DNA of 64,000 bases from an uncultured bacterium (GTDB lineage Bacteria; Planctomycetota; GCA-002687715), in the NCBI GenBank assembly GCA_902826835.1, contig CADEGH010000007.1, positions 66,230 to 130,229 of the forward strand, written 5' to 3'. Under the pieces are notes generated by a model, which saw nothing but the letters and a program-made list of their open reading frames with translations, did no database searches and was not told the DNA's origin. Position 1 is the first letter of the stretch. Each line of letters opens with the position of its first letter. Below, in pieces: positions 11,309 to 20,587 of the stretch. Both the position numbers and the translations under genes were made by a program.

Positions 11309-12067
11309 TCACTTTGGCGGGTTTGGAACAGGAACGAGTTCCGCGATCGCGGTTTGAATCGCTTCGGGAGTCGCTCCCCGCACGCCTGCGCGTGAGAGAA
11401 CCAAGGCTCGTTCATAGGTGGAACGTGCACGGTCGAGCGCGACCAGATCGCGGGCCTGCACCTGCGCCAACTGAACCAACGTCTTCAGAGTGAAATCCTG
11501 GGCACTCACCGGCAGACTCACGGCCAGCGCGAGTTTTTCTTCGGCAAGTTTGGGTTCTCGACGACGCATCGCGACATCGCCCACTTCGTAGGCGATCATG
11601 GCCTTGTCGTCGTCGTTCCGTGCGGCCCCCCGCGCCTCCAACTCGGTCACAAATTTCCACCACCGATCCTGGATGACTCGACGCTCGGGGGCGAGATCCA
11701 ACATGCCGGCTCGGTTATCCAACCACCGGAAGCACTCACTGACTTCCAGGTGGTCCGGATGGCGGACCGCGAACGCCTGGGCGGCCTCGAAGGCCTCCTT
11801 CGCGCGGTCGATTCCGGGGTCGAGCAGGTAGCGGACACGCTCCCGATGTGCCACCAGCGCTTCCCCGGTCTCCGGATAAAAACCGATGACTTTCTCGTAG
11901 AGCTCGATCTTGTTGGGCGGGGTGGAGACGGCGGCTTGGAGCATGAGGGCCCGAGCCAATTTTTCGCGATCCTCGGTTTCCGAGGGCGCCGGAGGCTTTT
12001 TCGGGTCGCAGGCCAAAAGCAGCAGGACCAATCCCAGGAGGCCCGGTTCGAGTCGGAGGGTTTTCAT
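11309..12067 (-). CDS. Helical (TPR-like) lipoprotein of unknown function
   Basis: A 252-residue exported protein with a lipobox LLLLAC placing the lipidated cysteine at residue 20, followed by a Pro/Lys-rich linker. The rest is predicted helical, with TPR-like pairs such as AKEAFEAAQAFAVRHPDHLE and LAEEKLALAVSLPVSAQDF. No catalytic motif is visible. It is transcribed divergently from the DegP-type protease, with about 195 bases between the starts. A scaffold or periplasmic adaptor role is only a guess. Confidence 0.7.
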   Translation of the reverse strand: MKTLRLEPGLLGLVLLLLACDPKKPPAPSETEDREKLARALMLQAAVSTPPNKIELYEKVIGFYPETGEALVAHRERVRYLLDPGIDRAKEAFEAAQAFAVRHPDHLEVSECFRWLDNRAGMLDLAPERRVIQDRWWKFVTELEARGAARNDDDKAMIAYEVGDVAMRRREPKLAEEKLALAVSLPVSAQDFTLKTLVQLAQVQARDLVALDRARSTYERALVLSRAGVRGATPEAIQTAIAELVPVPNPPK

Positions 12068-12262
12068 AGGTTCGAGGAGCGGGGGGAGCGTTTCCCGTGC
12101 CCACTTCGTACACCCTACCGTGGAGCGACTCGCCGACGAAGGAAGTGCTGGACCGCCATGGACTTAGAATCCGCTCCTGGCCGGTGTCCTCACCCCTTGC
12201 ACGCATGGCGCCGCGCGGCACCGTGCATTCTCGCACACCCAAATTTGGCCCCCAATCCCGCC

Positions 12263-13603
12263 ATGAAACGCCCAATTCTCATCAGCAGCCTTGTTCTCGG
12301 TTTGGCCTCCCTCGCCCAGGGGCAACTCCCCGACCGACTGCCGCATTTCGATCGCCGGACCCCGGTGGTCGTCGCGGTCGAAAATGTAGGTCCGGCGGTG
12401 GTGAATATCCGCGCCCAGGCCCAGGTCAGTGGTCGGCGGCGCCACGCCTTTTCCGGCCTCTTCATGAGTCCCACCGAAGAGGACCCGGTTACCGGCCGGA
12501 TGTACCAGGACCAGAGTCTCGGCTCCGGCGTCGTGGTCCATCCGGATGGATTTGTCGTCACCAACGAGCACGTGGTGCACGGTGCCGACCGGGTCCTGAT
12601 CAAGTTTCAAAGCGGCCGAGAGGTCGCGGCCACCATCGTCAACTCGAATCAGGACAACGATGTCGCCGTCCTCCACATCGAGGAGGCCGGACCGTTCCCC
12701 TCCGCGATTCTCGGCACGAGCTCCGATCTCTTGGTCGGCGAAACCGTGATCGCCCTCGGCAACCCCTTCGGCCTCTCGAGTTCCGCCACTACGGGAATCC
12801 TCTCCGCTACCGGGCGCCCGGTGGCCTTCCGCGGCAAGACGGTCTTCGAGGACTTCCTCCAGACCAGCGCCCTCATCAACCCCGGCAACAGCGGAGGCCC
12901 CCTACTCGACGTCAATGGACGCATCATCGGGATCAACACTGCGATCGACAGCCGTGGGCAGGGGATCGGCTTCGCGATTCCGATCAACCGGGTCAAAGAG
13001 GTGATGACCGAACTCGTCGACCCTGCCCTCACCCGCCAAGCCACGCTCGGATTCGAAGTCGAGCGCCGTGGCGACCAACTCGTCGCGTCGAAGGTGCAGG
13101 CCGGTGGCCCAGCCGCCGAAGCAGGAGTGAAAGAGGGAGATCGAGTCATCACCGTCGAAGGCACTCCTGTCAGTTCGCCCTTCGAATACAACTTACAACT
13201 GCTGCGCCGCAAGCCCGGGGACGCAATCACTCTCCTGGTCGACCGAGGTGGGCAGCAGATCGATACCAAGGTGGAATTCCGCCCGGTGCCCTTGACGGCG
13301 CTCACCCGCGGGTCGACAAAATTGCTGGGAATGGAAATCGCGGAGTACTCCGAGCCCCTTGCGTCTCGGCTCGAACTCGCGAGTGGCGTAGTCGGCCCCA
13401 TCGTGTTGTCAGTCGATCCTCAAGGCAGCGCCGCCGCGGTCGGTTTGAAGGCGGGCGACATCGTTTTGCAGTTGGACCGTCTGCGGCTCTCGACCGTCGC
13501 ACACTTGCAGATGGCGGTGCAGCGCTACCGCGCGTTCGGTGGGGCTCGAATCCAGATCTATCGCGAGGGTGAGGGTGCTCTCAACGGAACGATCGCGTTC
13601 TGA
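12263..13603 (+). CDS. Periplasmic trypsin-like serine protease, DegP/HtrA family
   Basis: A 446-residue exported protease for envelope protein quality control. It has a signal peptide at about 1-20 (ending near LAQGQ) and a trypsin-like domain with the triad His103 (TNEHVV), Asp133 (DNDVAVL) and Ser210 (NPGNSGGPL). Two PDZ domains follow, at about 265-340 and 355-440; the first has the typical GGPAAEAGVKEGDRV segment and the second GSAAAVGLKAGDIV. I chose the ATG at 12263 because it begins the signal peptide; the frame stays open well upstream but that part has no protein character. No clear Shine-Dalgarno is visible. Its last 46 bases overlap the 3' end of the convergent gene. Confidence 0.9.
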   Translation: MKRPILISSLVLGLASLAQGQLPDRLPHFDRRTPVVVAVENVGPAVVNIRAQAQVSGRRRHAFSGLFMSPTEEDPVTGRMYQDQSLGSGVVVHPDGFVVTNEHVVHGADRVLIKFQSGREVAATIVNSNQDNDVAVLHIEEAGPFPSAILGTSSDLLVGETVIALGNPFGLSSSATTGILSATGRPVAFRGKTVFEDFLQTSALINPGNSGGPLLDVNGRIIGINTAIDSRGQGIGFAIPINRVKEVMTELVDPALTRQATLGFEVERRGDQLVASKVQAGGPAAEAGVKEGDRVITVEGTPVSSPFEYNLQLLRRKPGDAITLLVDRGGQQIDTKVEFRPVPLTALTRGSTKLLGMEIAEYSEPLASRLELASGVVGPIVLSVDPQGSAAAVGLKAGDIVLQLDRLRLSTVAHLQMAVQRYRAFGGARIQIYREGEGALNGTIAF

Positions 13604-15639
13604 CGTCCGCGGGTCTCCTCCGCCACCGCGACCCACGCAAGGCCACGCCAGAGCAACGAGACCTCGCGCCCGGAGTACCGGCGAGACGGCGCTCGCAGTC
13701 GCGAGACTTGTTCGCGAAGAGCCGCCTCGAAGCGGGGCTGATCGCGGATCGGCTCCCTCCCTGATATCCAGCCGCCGGTGAGAGCCAAGACCGCTTCCTC
13801 GCCGTCCAAGTAGCCAATTCCGCGCACCACCTTGCCGAGGCGACGATTCAGCTCGACCCTCTCGCGAACGCGAAGGCCCTCCTCGGTCTTCACGATTAGG
13901 CACGGGTTCAGCGCGCGGGACAACCGACGCGCTGCCGCTTCAGCGGTGGAATCCGGAAGCATCTCCAACGACCTCAGCAAACTAGGCAGCACGATTCCGG
14001 CCTGAACAAAAACACTCTCCTCCGATTCCCGCCCGCGGTCGTTGTTGCCAGACAGTGCCAACCACCCGCCTGAGGTTTGAGTCTCAACGATGCTCGTGCG
14101 CCACCGTTTGAGTTCGGCCTTCATCTCTTTGCCTCCCACTTGGGCGCGGATGGCCCCGTCCAGAGCGTGTAATCCCCAGCCCAGGGAACGCGGAAAGGCG
14201 GCTTCGAGATCGACGTCTCGGAAATGGGCGAGCTGAGCGGTCAACACGGAAGTCAACCACTGCGCTCGCACGACCTCGGGCTCCTTCGATTGGAGTCGCA
14301 GCAGGCCTTCGACCCAATGGTGGCCGGGCTCGACGCCCCCATTACGATGCGTCTCCCCGTGCATGAAAAAGAGGCCGGTGCCTGCCGCATCTCTATCCAG
14401 GGCCAGGCTGTGATCCGCGGCAGCCCGAGCCGCCAGCATGACTTCCCCCCCGCCGCCAGCCTCTGCCGCCACGAGGAGGCCGAGAAGCGTGTCGAACTCC
14501 AAGTTTCCGACTCGATCCTCGGAGAGTTTCCAGTCTCCTGCCGCCTCTCCTTCGAAGAGGTACCCGGAGCGGCGATCAGTGAGCAGCTTCGTCAATTCGG
14601 AGCGAGCCGCCATCAGCAGGTCATGCGGAACGCCAGGCAGGCGGGTCGGCACCACGAGAGCGGGGGCGAGCGCGATGGAATCGACCTGCTCTTGAAGGAT
14701 CGCTCGAACGATTCGCCCCTCCCCTGACGCAAGCCGCGAGTTCGGCGCGAGCAACCAAAGGCGAAACTGTCGCGCGTCCTGGACCTGAATCAGATCCGGT
14801 GACGGAGCTCCGTAAAGCCCACCGCGAAACGCGATCGGGATCCGCCGAAGGATGACGCCCTCACCAGGTCGCCCTGCCCCTAGGGCAAGGTCTCCCTCCC
14901 ACCACGTCGCTGCTCGGAATTGATACTCCCGTTCACCTGTCAAGTCCGGCACGGCACGATCGCCCAACCGCAAGCCCGATTCCGAAGCCGCCTGCCATTC
15001 GAGGGGGATTCCCTCAGGCAAATGCGAGACTCGCGTTGCGAGCAGCCAGCCGGCGACGTCGATTCTCGTTCCCGCTCCCGACACCACCACCTGCCACGTC
15101 AACGTGCCAGCAGGACTGCCGCGACGATCGGGCTCGAATCGCAGCTCCGTTCGATGCCCGCAGTGGTGATCCTGGGTCCATCGCCCACTCTCGTCGGTTC
15201 CGAACCCCCACTCCCCCTCCGAAGTCACAATCCTTGGTCCGGGGCCGAAGACGATCTCTTCTCCGCCGGGCGTGCGAAGTTCCACGACCGGCCTCGGCTC
15301 CGAGACAGCGGTCGAACCGACCGATGAGCCGGACTGACGCCGCATCGACAGTGGACCGGCCCGGCATACCTGAGCCCAACCGTGCAGTGTCGCCAGTTTG
15401 CCGGCGCGGTGCAGCGTCCCAGCCCCGATGGCCCTCTCCGCCTGCTCGAGGTTCACCGCGGCCGATTCTCCCGGCCAGGTTTGTGGCCAGTTCAACCCGC
15501 CACGCAGGATGGGAACCCCTTCGGCCTCCTCGCCTTCGAGGACCACGAGATGACCCAGGACGACCGTCCCGGACTCTGCGGACTCGGGAGACACCACGAC
15601 CAAGAGCGACAAAAAAAGGAGGAGAGCGGCCATACCCAA
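13558..15639 (-). CDS. Large exported protein of unknown function
   Basis: A 693-residue protein with an N-terminal hydrophobic signal (MGMAALLLFLSLLVVV). The first half (about 25-330) looks beta-rich and includes motifs such as ELRTPGGEEIVFGPGP; the second half (about 340-600) looks helical and may be a toroid-like fold. I recognise no catalytic motif. Its 3' end overlaps the DegP-type gene by 46 bases on the opposite strand. It is divergent from nadD, with 61 bases between the starts. A polysaccharide-related role would suit a beta-sandwich plus helical-toroid layout, but nothing in the sequence proves it. Confidence 0.65.
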   Translation of the reverse strand: MGMAALLLFLSLLVVVSPESAESGTVVLGHLVVLEGEEAEGVPILRGGLNWPQTWPGESAAVNLEQAERAIGAGTLHRAGKLATLHGWAQVCRAGPLSMRRQSGSSVGSTAVSEPRPVVELRTPGGEEIVFGPGPRIVTSEGEWGFGTDESGRWTQDHHCGHRTELRFEPDRRGSPAGTLTWQVVVSGAGTRIDVAGWLLATRVSHLPEGIPLEWQAASESGLRLGDRAVPDLTGEREYQFRAATWWEGDLALGAGRPGEGVILRRIPIAFRGGLYGAPSPDLIQVQDARQFRLWLLAPNSRLASGEGRIVRAILQEQVDSIALAPALVVPTRLPGVPHDLLMAARSELTKLLTDRRSGYLFEGEAAGDWKLSEDRVGNLEFDTLLGLLVAAEAGGGGEVMLAARAAADHSLALDRDAAGTGLFFMHGETHRNGGVEPGHHWVEGLLRLQSKEPEVVRAQWLTSVLTAQLAHFRDVDLEAAFPRSLGWGLHALDGAIRAQVGGKEMKAELKRWRTSIVETQTSGGWLALSGNNDRGRESEESVFVQAGIVLPSLLRSLEMLPDSTAEAAARRLSRALNPCLIVKTEEGLRVRERVELNRRLGKVVRGIGYLDGEEAVLALTGGWISGREPIRDQPRFEAALREQVSRLRAPSRRYSGREVSLLWRGLAWVAVAEETRGRQNAIVPLRAPSPSR

Positions 15640-15700
15640 GAGACTCTCTTGGTGGCGGCAGATTCGGTCGGATCTCGAATCCGCATAGGATTATGGCGGT

Positions 15701-16285
15701 ATGGCACGTCTCGGAATCTTCGGCGGATCCTTCAACCCGGTGCACAACGGCCACTTGGTGATGGCCCAAGAAGCGCGCGAGTTCGCCGGACTCGATCGGA
15801 TGCTCTGGATTCCCGCGCAACATCCGCCTCACAAAAAGGAACCGCTGGCCCTCTCGGTCTCGCTCCGGCGGGAACTTCTCGGGCTCGCACTCGCGGATTT
15901 CCCCGGCCACGAGTTGGATTGTCGGGAGCTCACGCGCCCGGGACCCTCCTTCAGCGTGATCACCGCACGAGAGGTCCAGCGTGAGCACCCCGACAAAAGC
16001 CTCTACTTCCTGATCGGAGAGGACTCGCTCGCCGATCTGCATCGCTGGCACGCGATCGAAGAGCTCTGCGGGTTGGTCGAGTTCCTGGTGGCGCCCCGCC
16101 GCGGTGCCGGCGAAGTCGCCTCCGACCTGCTGGCTATCCCGAACTTTCGGGTGCGGCGGGTCCCTGGAACACCGATTTCCATTTCCGCTACGCTCGTGCG
16201 TTCGAGGATGCGAGCGGGCAAGAGCCTTCGTGGTTACGTGCCGCTGCCGGTCGAACAACGCCTCCGCGCCGACACCCACGGCTGA
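15701..16285 (+). CDS. nadD: Nicotinate-nucleotide adenylyltransferase
   Basis: Adenylates nicotinate mononucleotide to deamido-NAD in NAD synthesis. The 194-residue protein begins MARLGIFGGSFNPVHNGHL, with the nucleotidyltransferase HxGH-type motif at His15-xx-His18. It carries GEDSLADLHRWHAIEEL and the C-terminal ISATLVRSR motif that binds ATP. Length is normal. The usual partner rsfS is not downstream; hisS converges on it instead. Confidence 0.95.
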   Translation: MARLGIFGGSFNPVHNGHLVMAQEAREFAGLDRMLWIPAQHPPHKKEPLALSVSLRRELLGLALADFPGHELDCRELTRPGPSFSVITAREVQREHPDKSLYFLIGEDSLADLHRWHAIEELCGLVEFLVAPRRGAGEVASDLLAIPNFRVRRVPGTPISISATLVRSRMRAGKSLRGYVPLPVEQRLRADTHG

Positions 16286-16322
16286 GCGCTCGCTCGTCTA
16301 AGTCCCAATCAAAGTAGCCCTC

Positions 16323-16342
16323 GAGGCAGGACCCCGTGCCTC
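16323..16342. terminator. Possible weak bidirectional hairpin between nadD and hisS
   Basis: GAGGCA and TGCCTC form a 6-bp inverted repeat with an 8-base loop in the 66-base gap between the two convergent stops. There is no T-tract on either side, so it is a weak candidate. Confidence 0.3.
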
Positions 16343-16351
16343 CTCAAGCGA

Positions 16352-17701
16352 TCACGGTCCGGCGGGTCGAGTCGGGGTCCGAATCAGGGACGCCAAGGTT
16401 TCCCGAGCGGACGCCACGACAGCGGTCAGCTGCTGCCCGGAACCGAGGTGTTTCAAAGTGACCGTACCGGCGGAGACTTCGCTACCGCCCAGGATGCCGA
16501 GCACCGGGATCTTCTTCCGCTCCGCCCGCTCGAAGAGTTTCTTCATCTTCTCCGAGTCGTAGTGGGTTTCGACGGCAATTCCCTGCGCTCTCAACGCGGT
16601 CCCAGTCTGCAAGAGAGCCTCGAGCGAGACGTCCGCCATCCTGGTCAAAAAGATCTCACTCGGCGTCGGCCGCGAGTCGAGTTTGCCGAGCTTTTGGAGC
16701 GCGGCGAGCACTCGGCTCAGCCCGATCGAGACGCCGGTCGCGGGAAGGGGGGCGCCCCCGTAAATCCCCATGAGATCGTTGTACCGACCTCCTCCGCCCA
16801 GGCTCCCGAAGTTGTCCGTGTTCGTGAGCACCACCTCGTAGACCGGGCCGGTGTAGTAATCAAGCCCGCGTGTGAGGTGGAGGTCGAGTTGTAGCCGCTT
16901 GGTCGGAACCCCGAGGGCCATGGCCGCTCTGAAGAGCTCTTCGAGCTCGGAGAGACCGACCGCTGCGTCCTCCTGGTCTCCGAGCCGGCGCTTGGCCTCC
17001 GCCATCACCTCGGAGGGGTCCCCCTCGATGTCCATGATCGCCAGAACTCGATCGGTTGGCGTGGCTGGCATTCCTAGGGCCAAGAGCTCGTCCCTGACGC
17101 CAGATAGACCGATCTTGTCGAGCTTGTCGACGCAGCGGAGGACGTCCGCCTCGGCGGTGGCGGCGATTCCGGCCGACAGAATGATGCCCCGCAGGAGGCG
17201 CCGGTGATTGATCTTGACGCGGAAGTCCTCGATGCCACAGGCGAGGATTCCATCGTGCACCACCGCCACATTCTCCGCGTCGGCCGCCATCGACTCCGAC
17301 CCGACGGTGTCCACGTCACACTGGATGAACTCCCGAAACCGTCCCTGTTGGGGTTGGGGTCGGTCGGCTCGCCAAACCGGTTGGATCTGCCACCGTTTGA
17401 ATGGCAGGGGCAGCTCCCGATTCATCGCCATCACCCGCGAGAAGGGAACGGTCAGGTCATAGCGCAGGGCCAAGACTTCCCCCCCCTTGTAGGCGAGCTT
17501 GTAGATCAGCTTCTCCCCTTCCGGCCCGTATTTCCCGAGGAGAATGTCCAAATGCTCCATGGCCGGAGTTTCGAGCGGAGCGAAGCCGTAGCGCTCGAAA
17601 ATGGTGACGAGGGAGGCCTGGATCGCATTGCGCGCCAGGAGCTCATCGGGAAAAACGTCGCGGGTGCCCTGGAAGAGACGAGGAACGACCGGTTCAGCCA
17701 T
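16352..17701 (-). CDS. hisS: Histidyl-tRNA synthetase
   Basis: Charges tRNA-His. The 449-residue class II synthetase has RYDLTVPFSRVMA, motif 2 as RADRPQPQQGRFREFIQCD, the histidine-binding LTRGLDYYTGPVYE, and motif 3 near GVSIGLSRVL, with the anticodon-binding domain at about 350-440. The motif 2 loop (RPQPQQGRFREFIQCDVDTVG) resembles the group of HisRS that includes archaeal and eukaryotic enzymes more than the E. coli form (ERPQAGRYRQFHQ), a split known within bacteria. It is transcribed convergently with nadD and divergently from the small lipoprotein gene at 17866. Confidence 0.95.
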   Translation of the reverse strand: MAEPVVPRLFQGTRDVFPDELLARNAIQASLVTIFERYGFAPLETPAMEHLDILLGKYGPEGEKLIYKLAYKGGEVLALRYDLTVPFSRVMAMNRELPLPFKRWQIQPVWRADRPQPQQGRFREFIQCDVDTVGSESMAADAENVAVVHDGILACGIEDFRVKINHRRLLRGIILSAGIAATAEADVLRCVDKLDKIGLSGVRDELLALGMPATPTDRVLAIMDIEGDPSEVMAEAKRRLGDQEDAAVGLSELEELFRAAMALGVPTKRLQLDLHLTRGLDYYTGPVYEVVLTNTDNFGSLGGGGRYNDLMGIYGGAPLPATGVSIGLSRVLAALQKLGKLDSRPTPSEIFLTRMADVSLEALLQTGTALRAQGIAVETHYDSEKMKKLFERAERKKIPVLGILGGSEVSAGTVTLKHLGSGQQLTAVVASARETLASLIRTPTRPAGP

Positions 17702-17865
17702 GAGGAGGCGAATGTAGCGAAGCCTGGGAGCCCGAAGAAGTTCCGAACGAGGGGGAGCCCGGCTTTCGCTTGACCGGTCCCGCCCTGGTCGATAAGCTCC
17801 GCCCTCTTCTCCGCGGTGGACCCAGCGTCTGGACCTGCCCCGCGGATGGCTGGTTGGAGCTCCCG

Positions 17866-18180
17866 ATGCGACGAATCGCCTGCGCGATCACCCTGGCCCT
17901 CCCGCTCCTTGTGACCTCCTGCGCCGAGACTTCCGCGTACACCCCGGTGCCCGGGCAGGGTCCGCACTCGGACTACGTGTCCAGCCACCTGGCCTCTTGG
18001 GGCCAGAGCATGTCGCATGCGGGTTACACCCTGCACTACAACCTGCTGAACACCAACTCCAACCTTCCGCCCTACGAGGCTTGGATCCCCGGCACGGTCG
18101 AGCGCGAAGCGACCACCATCGGCATGACCCTCGACCACTTCCTCTTCGGGTACGACTGGGAAAACCCCTACATCGACTGA
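17866..18180 (+). CDS. Small lipoprotein of unknown function
   Basis: A 104-residue protein with a lipobox (LLVTSC, cysteine 19). The mature part is about 85 residues, rich in Tyr, Ser and Asn (SHAGYTLHYNLLNTNSNLPP), with no recognised domain. The ATG at 17866 is preceded by GGAG seven bases upstream. The frame remains open about 100 bases further upstream, but that part encodes nothing like a signal peptide. Confidence 0.65.
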   Translation: MRRIACAITLALPLLVTSCAETSAYTPVPGQGPHSDYVSSHLASWGQSMSHAGYTLHYNLLNTNSNLPPYEAWIPGTVEREATTIGMTLDHFLFGYDWENPYID

Positions 18181-18217
18181 GGGTCGATGCGCGGCGACTT
18201 GTCGCGCTCCCCGCCGA

Positions 18218-18634
18218 TCAGTTGACCATCTGTTCGGACTGGCTCTGCACCACCCACTGACCCGTTGCGGGGTCGTACTTGCTCACGGTGGTGGTCACCC
18301 TAGTCGGGCTATCCGTAGGAGCGGCGCGCACTCGGTATTGTTCGCCGGTCTCCTGATCGCTGATTTCTCGCACCACCACCCGATTCTCGCGGGCGGCTAC
18401 CCGCGCACAATCCTGCTTCTGCTTGTCAATCTCGTTGCCGATGGCGTAGCCGACGATGCCGCCGATGGCTCCCCCGATCAGGGCACCCCTCCAGCGGTTG
18501 CGGCGATCGATGAGGGCACCCGCGCCCGCTCCCGCGCCGGCTCCGACCAGCGCGCCGGTCTGCGCCGATGACTGGCAACCGGGGCTAGGCAGAATCACCG
18601 CGACCAACAACACCCAGATTCCTGCACGTCTCAT
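18218..18634 (-). CDS. Glycine-zipper lipoprotein
   Basis: A 138-residue protein with a lipobox ending SPGC (cysteine 20). A glycine-zipper segment follows (GALVGAGAGAGAGALI, then RGALIGGAIGGIVGYAIGNE), and the tail is hydrophilic. It resembles the 17-kDa surface antigen / YMGG glycine-zipper 2TM group found in Gram-negative outer membranes. The ATG at 18634 has GGAG six bases upstream and begins the signal peptide. It lies 88 bases downstream of miaA on the same strand and may share its transcript. Confidence 0.75.
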   Translation of the reverse strand: MRRAGIWVLLVAVILPSPGCQSSAQTGALVGAGAGAGAGALIDRRNRWRGALIGGAIGGIVGYAIGNEIDKQKQDCARVAARENRVVVREISDQETGEQYRVRAAPTDSPTRVTTTVSKYDPATGQWVVQSQSEQMVN

Positions 18635-18722
18635 GATCAGCTCCGACGAGGCCTGGTCCGCAGTCCGCTCCGGTGGGGCCGGGCCTCGAACGCCGGGGGC
18701 CGCGGCCCCGAGGCGCAGAATG

Positions 18723-19691
18723 CTACCAATCTCGACTTCCAAGACATGGTCCGGGTGACTCGGTGAGCTGCTGGTTAATCGAACGAGCCACGGCTTCGTC
18801 ACTCTCCTCCCCGCGCTCGATGAGCTTCGCGGTCGCCATGCTCCGAAACCAGGTGAGTTGCTTTCGCGCGAACCTCCGAGTCTTGGTCTTGATCTCAGTC
18901 GTCGCTGCCATGAGGGTGAGTTCGCCGTCCAAGTGCCGATTCAGTTCGCGGTAGCCGAGCGCGTCCTTGGCTTGCTGTCCCAAGCCGCCACGCGCTCGCA
19001 GAGTTTCGACTTCGTGGAGCAGCCCCTCCGCCATCATGCGATCCACCCGCCCGTCGATCCGAGCATCCATCGTGGCGCGCGGATGAGTCAGGACAAAGAG
19101 GCGATTCGGGTAGCGGAAAGCCCCCTGCCACTGGGCCTGTTGCTCCGAGATCGGGCGCCCGGTCAACGCAAACACCTCCAACGCTCGTTCAATCCGCTTG
19201 TAGTCGTTCGGGTGGATCCGCCGCGCCGCCACCGGGTCAATGCCGGCTAGGCGAGTGTGCAGGTCGGCGGGACCCAGCCCCTGCGCTTCCTCCCGTAGCC
19301 GGGAACGGAATTCCGGGTCCGCCGAGGGCCCATCGAAGACTCCGTAGAGGAAGCCGTGGAGGTAGAGGGCCGTGCCCCCGACCAGAAGCACGCGACGCCC
19401 CCGGCTCCGAATGTCCGCCACCGCCGCGTCGGCAAACTCCACGTAGCGTTTGAGGTTCATCCCCTCCGTCGGATCGAGGATATCGATCAGGTGGTGGCGG
19501 ATCCTCACCTGCTCTTCCCGAGTCGGCTTCGCGGTACCGATGTCCATCCCCCGATAAACGAGCATGGAGTCCAGGGACACGATCTCCGCCCCGAGAAGCT
19601 CCGCCAGGGTCAAACTGACGCCAGTCTTGCCGCTCGCGGTCGTGCCGGTCAACAGGACGACGGGAGGTGACGAGACTACGGGTTCGACCAT
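18723..19691 (-). CDS. miaA: tRNA dimethylallyltransferase
   Basis: Adds the dimethylallyl group to A37 of tRNAs that read UNN codons. The 322-residue protein has the P-loop GTTASGKT at 16-23, SLDSMLVYRGMDIGTAKP, the HHLIDILDP segment, and the family's RRIHPNDYKRIERALEV. A C-terminal TRRFARKQLTWFRSM segment binds the tRNA. It is divergent from the exported protein at 19754, with 62 bases between them. Confidence 0.95.
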   Translation of the reverse strand: MVEPVVSSPPVVLLTGTTASGKTGVSLTLAELLGAEIVSLDSMLVYRGMDIGTAKPTREEQVRIRHHLIDILDPTEGMNLKRYVEFADAAVADIRSRGRRVLLVGGTALYLHGFLYGVFDGPSADPEFRSRLREEAQGLGPADLHTRLAGIDPVAARRIHPNDYKRIERALEVFALTGRPISEQQAQWQGAFRYPNRLFVLTHPRATMDARIDGRVDRMMAEGLLHEVETLRARGGLGQQAKDALGYRELNRHLDGELTLMAATTEIKTKTRRFARKQLTWFRSMATAKLIERGEESDEAVARSINQQLTESPGPCLGSRDW

Positions 19692-19753
19692 GCGCGGGCA
19701 TCTTCGAGGGTGGCGATGGCTACCACAAGGCAGGCCGTTGATAACGTCGGCGC

Positions 19754-20581
19754 ATGTTTCACTGCCTCTGCCTTTGCTTGGCCCTCCTCCCTCAGGAAGT
19801 TCCCAAGGATCCGGCGCGAGAACTGCTCGCCCGAGCCGTCGCCATCCAGACCCCGGGAGGCAAGGCGCCCGTCATCGAGGATTTTCAGGCTGACCTCACA
19901 GTGAGCTTGTTCGACCACGATCGAGGGGGTGCTCCGACCTCCGCGATCGTGACCGAGTACTTCCGCCGCAAAGGTTCGGCGAAGCAATACCATCGCATCC
20001 TCAACCTGCCGGCGGAAAAGAAAACGACACACTTGATGACCGACGGTCGAATCTGCGCGCTCTGGGAAGAGGGCGGGGCCGTCCACGATCTTCTCCAGGC
20101 CCCGGAACTGGCCGACGATCTCAAGCAGCTTCGGGAGGAACGCGCCCGTACGGAAGAAATGCTGGAGATCTTCTTCTTGGCCAATCTCGACGGTCCGCAA
20201 GTGCGCTGGACCATGGGGACGCCGAGGCCGCCACTGCGCGAAGATAGCGGAAAAGAGATTTCGGTATTGGACCTGCTGCGCGTGGCCGAAGGCGATGATC
20301 GCACGATGACGATCTCCATCGGAAAAGACGATGGGAGGGTCTACGAAGTGCGCCTCGTGAGGGGCAAACGTGACGAGCTCTTCCGCTTCGGCTTCCACGA
20401 AGAGATTCAAAAGAAGCTGGCGGAGGGTGGAACCCAGCGCCTGCTCATTCCGAAACGCGTCGATTATCTCGAGAACGGGAAGATCGTCATGACCGCGGCA
20501 GCCCTCGAGGCGTCGAGGATCAAGTTCAACGTCGGGCTCTCCGACAAGGTTTTTCAGCCGCCGGCCCGCAACCCGAAGTGA
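19754..20581 (+). CDS. Putative exported protein of unknown function
   Basis: A 275-residue protein with a short hydrophobic start (MFHCLCLCLALLPQ), consistent with an atypical signal peptide. The body has the alternating pattern of an LolA/LolB-like outer-membrane lipoprotein-sorting or anti-sigma beta-sandwich fold (for example FQADLTVSLFDHD, VTEYFRRKGSAKQYHRIL, VYEVRLVRGKRDEL). The match to the LolA-like group is by pattern only. It converges with mutL, leaving six bases between the stops. Confidence 0.6.
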   Translation: MFHCLCLCLALLPQEVPKDPARELLARAVAIQTPGGKAPVIEDFQADLTVSLFDHDRGGAPTSAIVTEYFRRKGSAKQYHRILNLPAEKKTTHLMTDGRICALWEEGGAVHDLLQAPELADDLKQLREERARTEEMLEIFFLANLDGPQVRWTMGTPRPPLREDSGKEISVLDLLRVAEGDDRTMTISIGKDDGRVYEVRLVRGKRDELFRFGFHEEIQKKLAEGGTQRLLIPKRVDYLENGKIVMTAAALEASRIKFNVGLSDKVFQPPARNPK

Positions 20582-20587
20582 CCCTCG

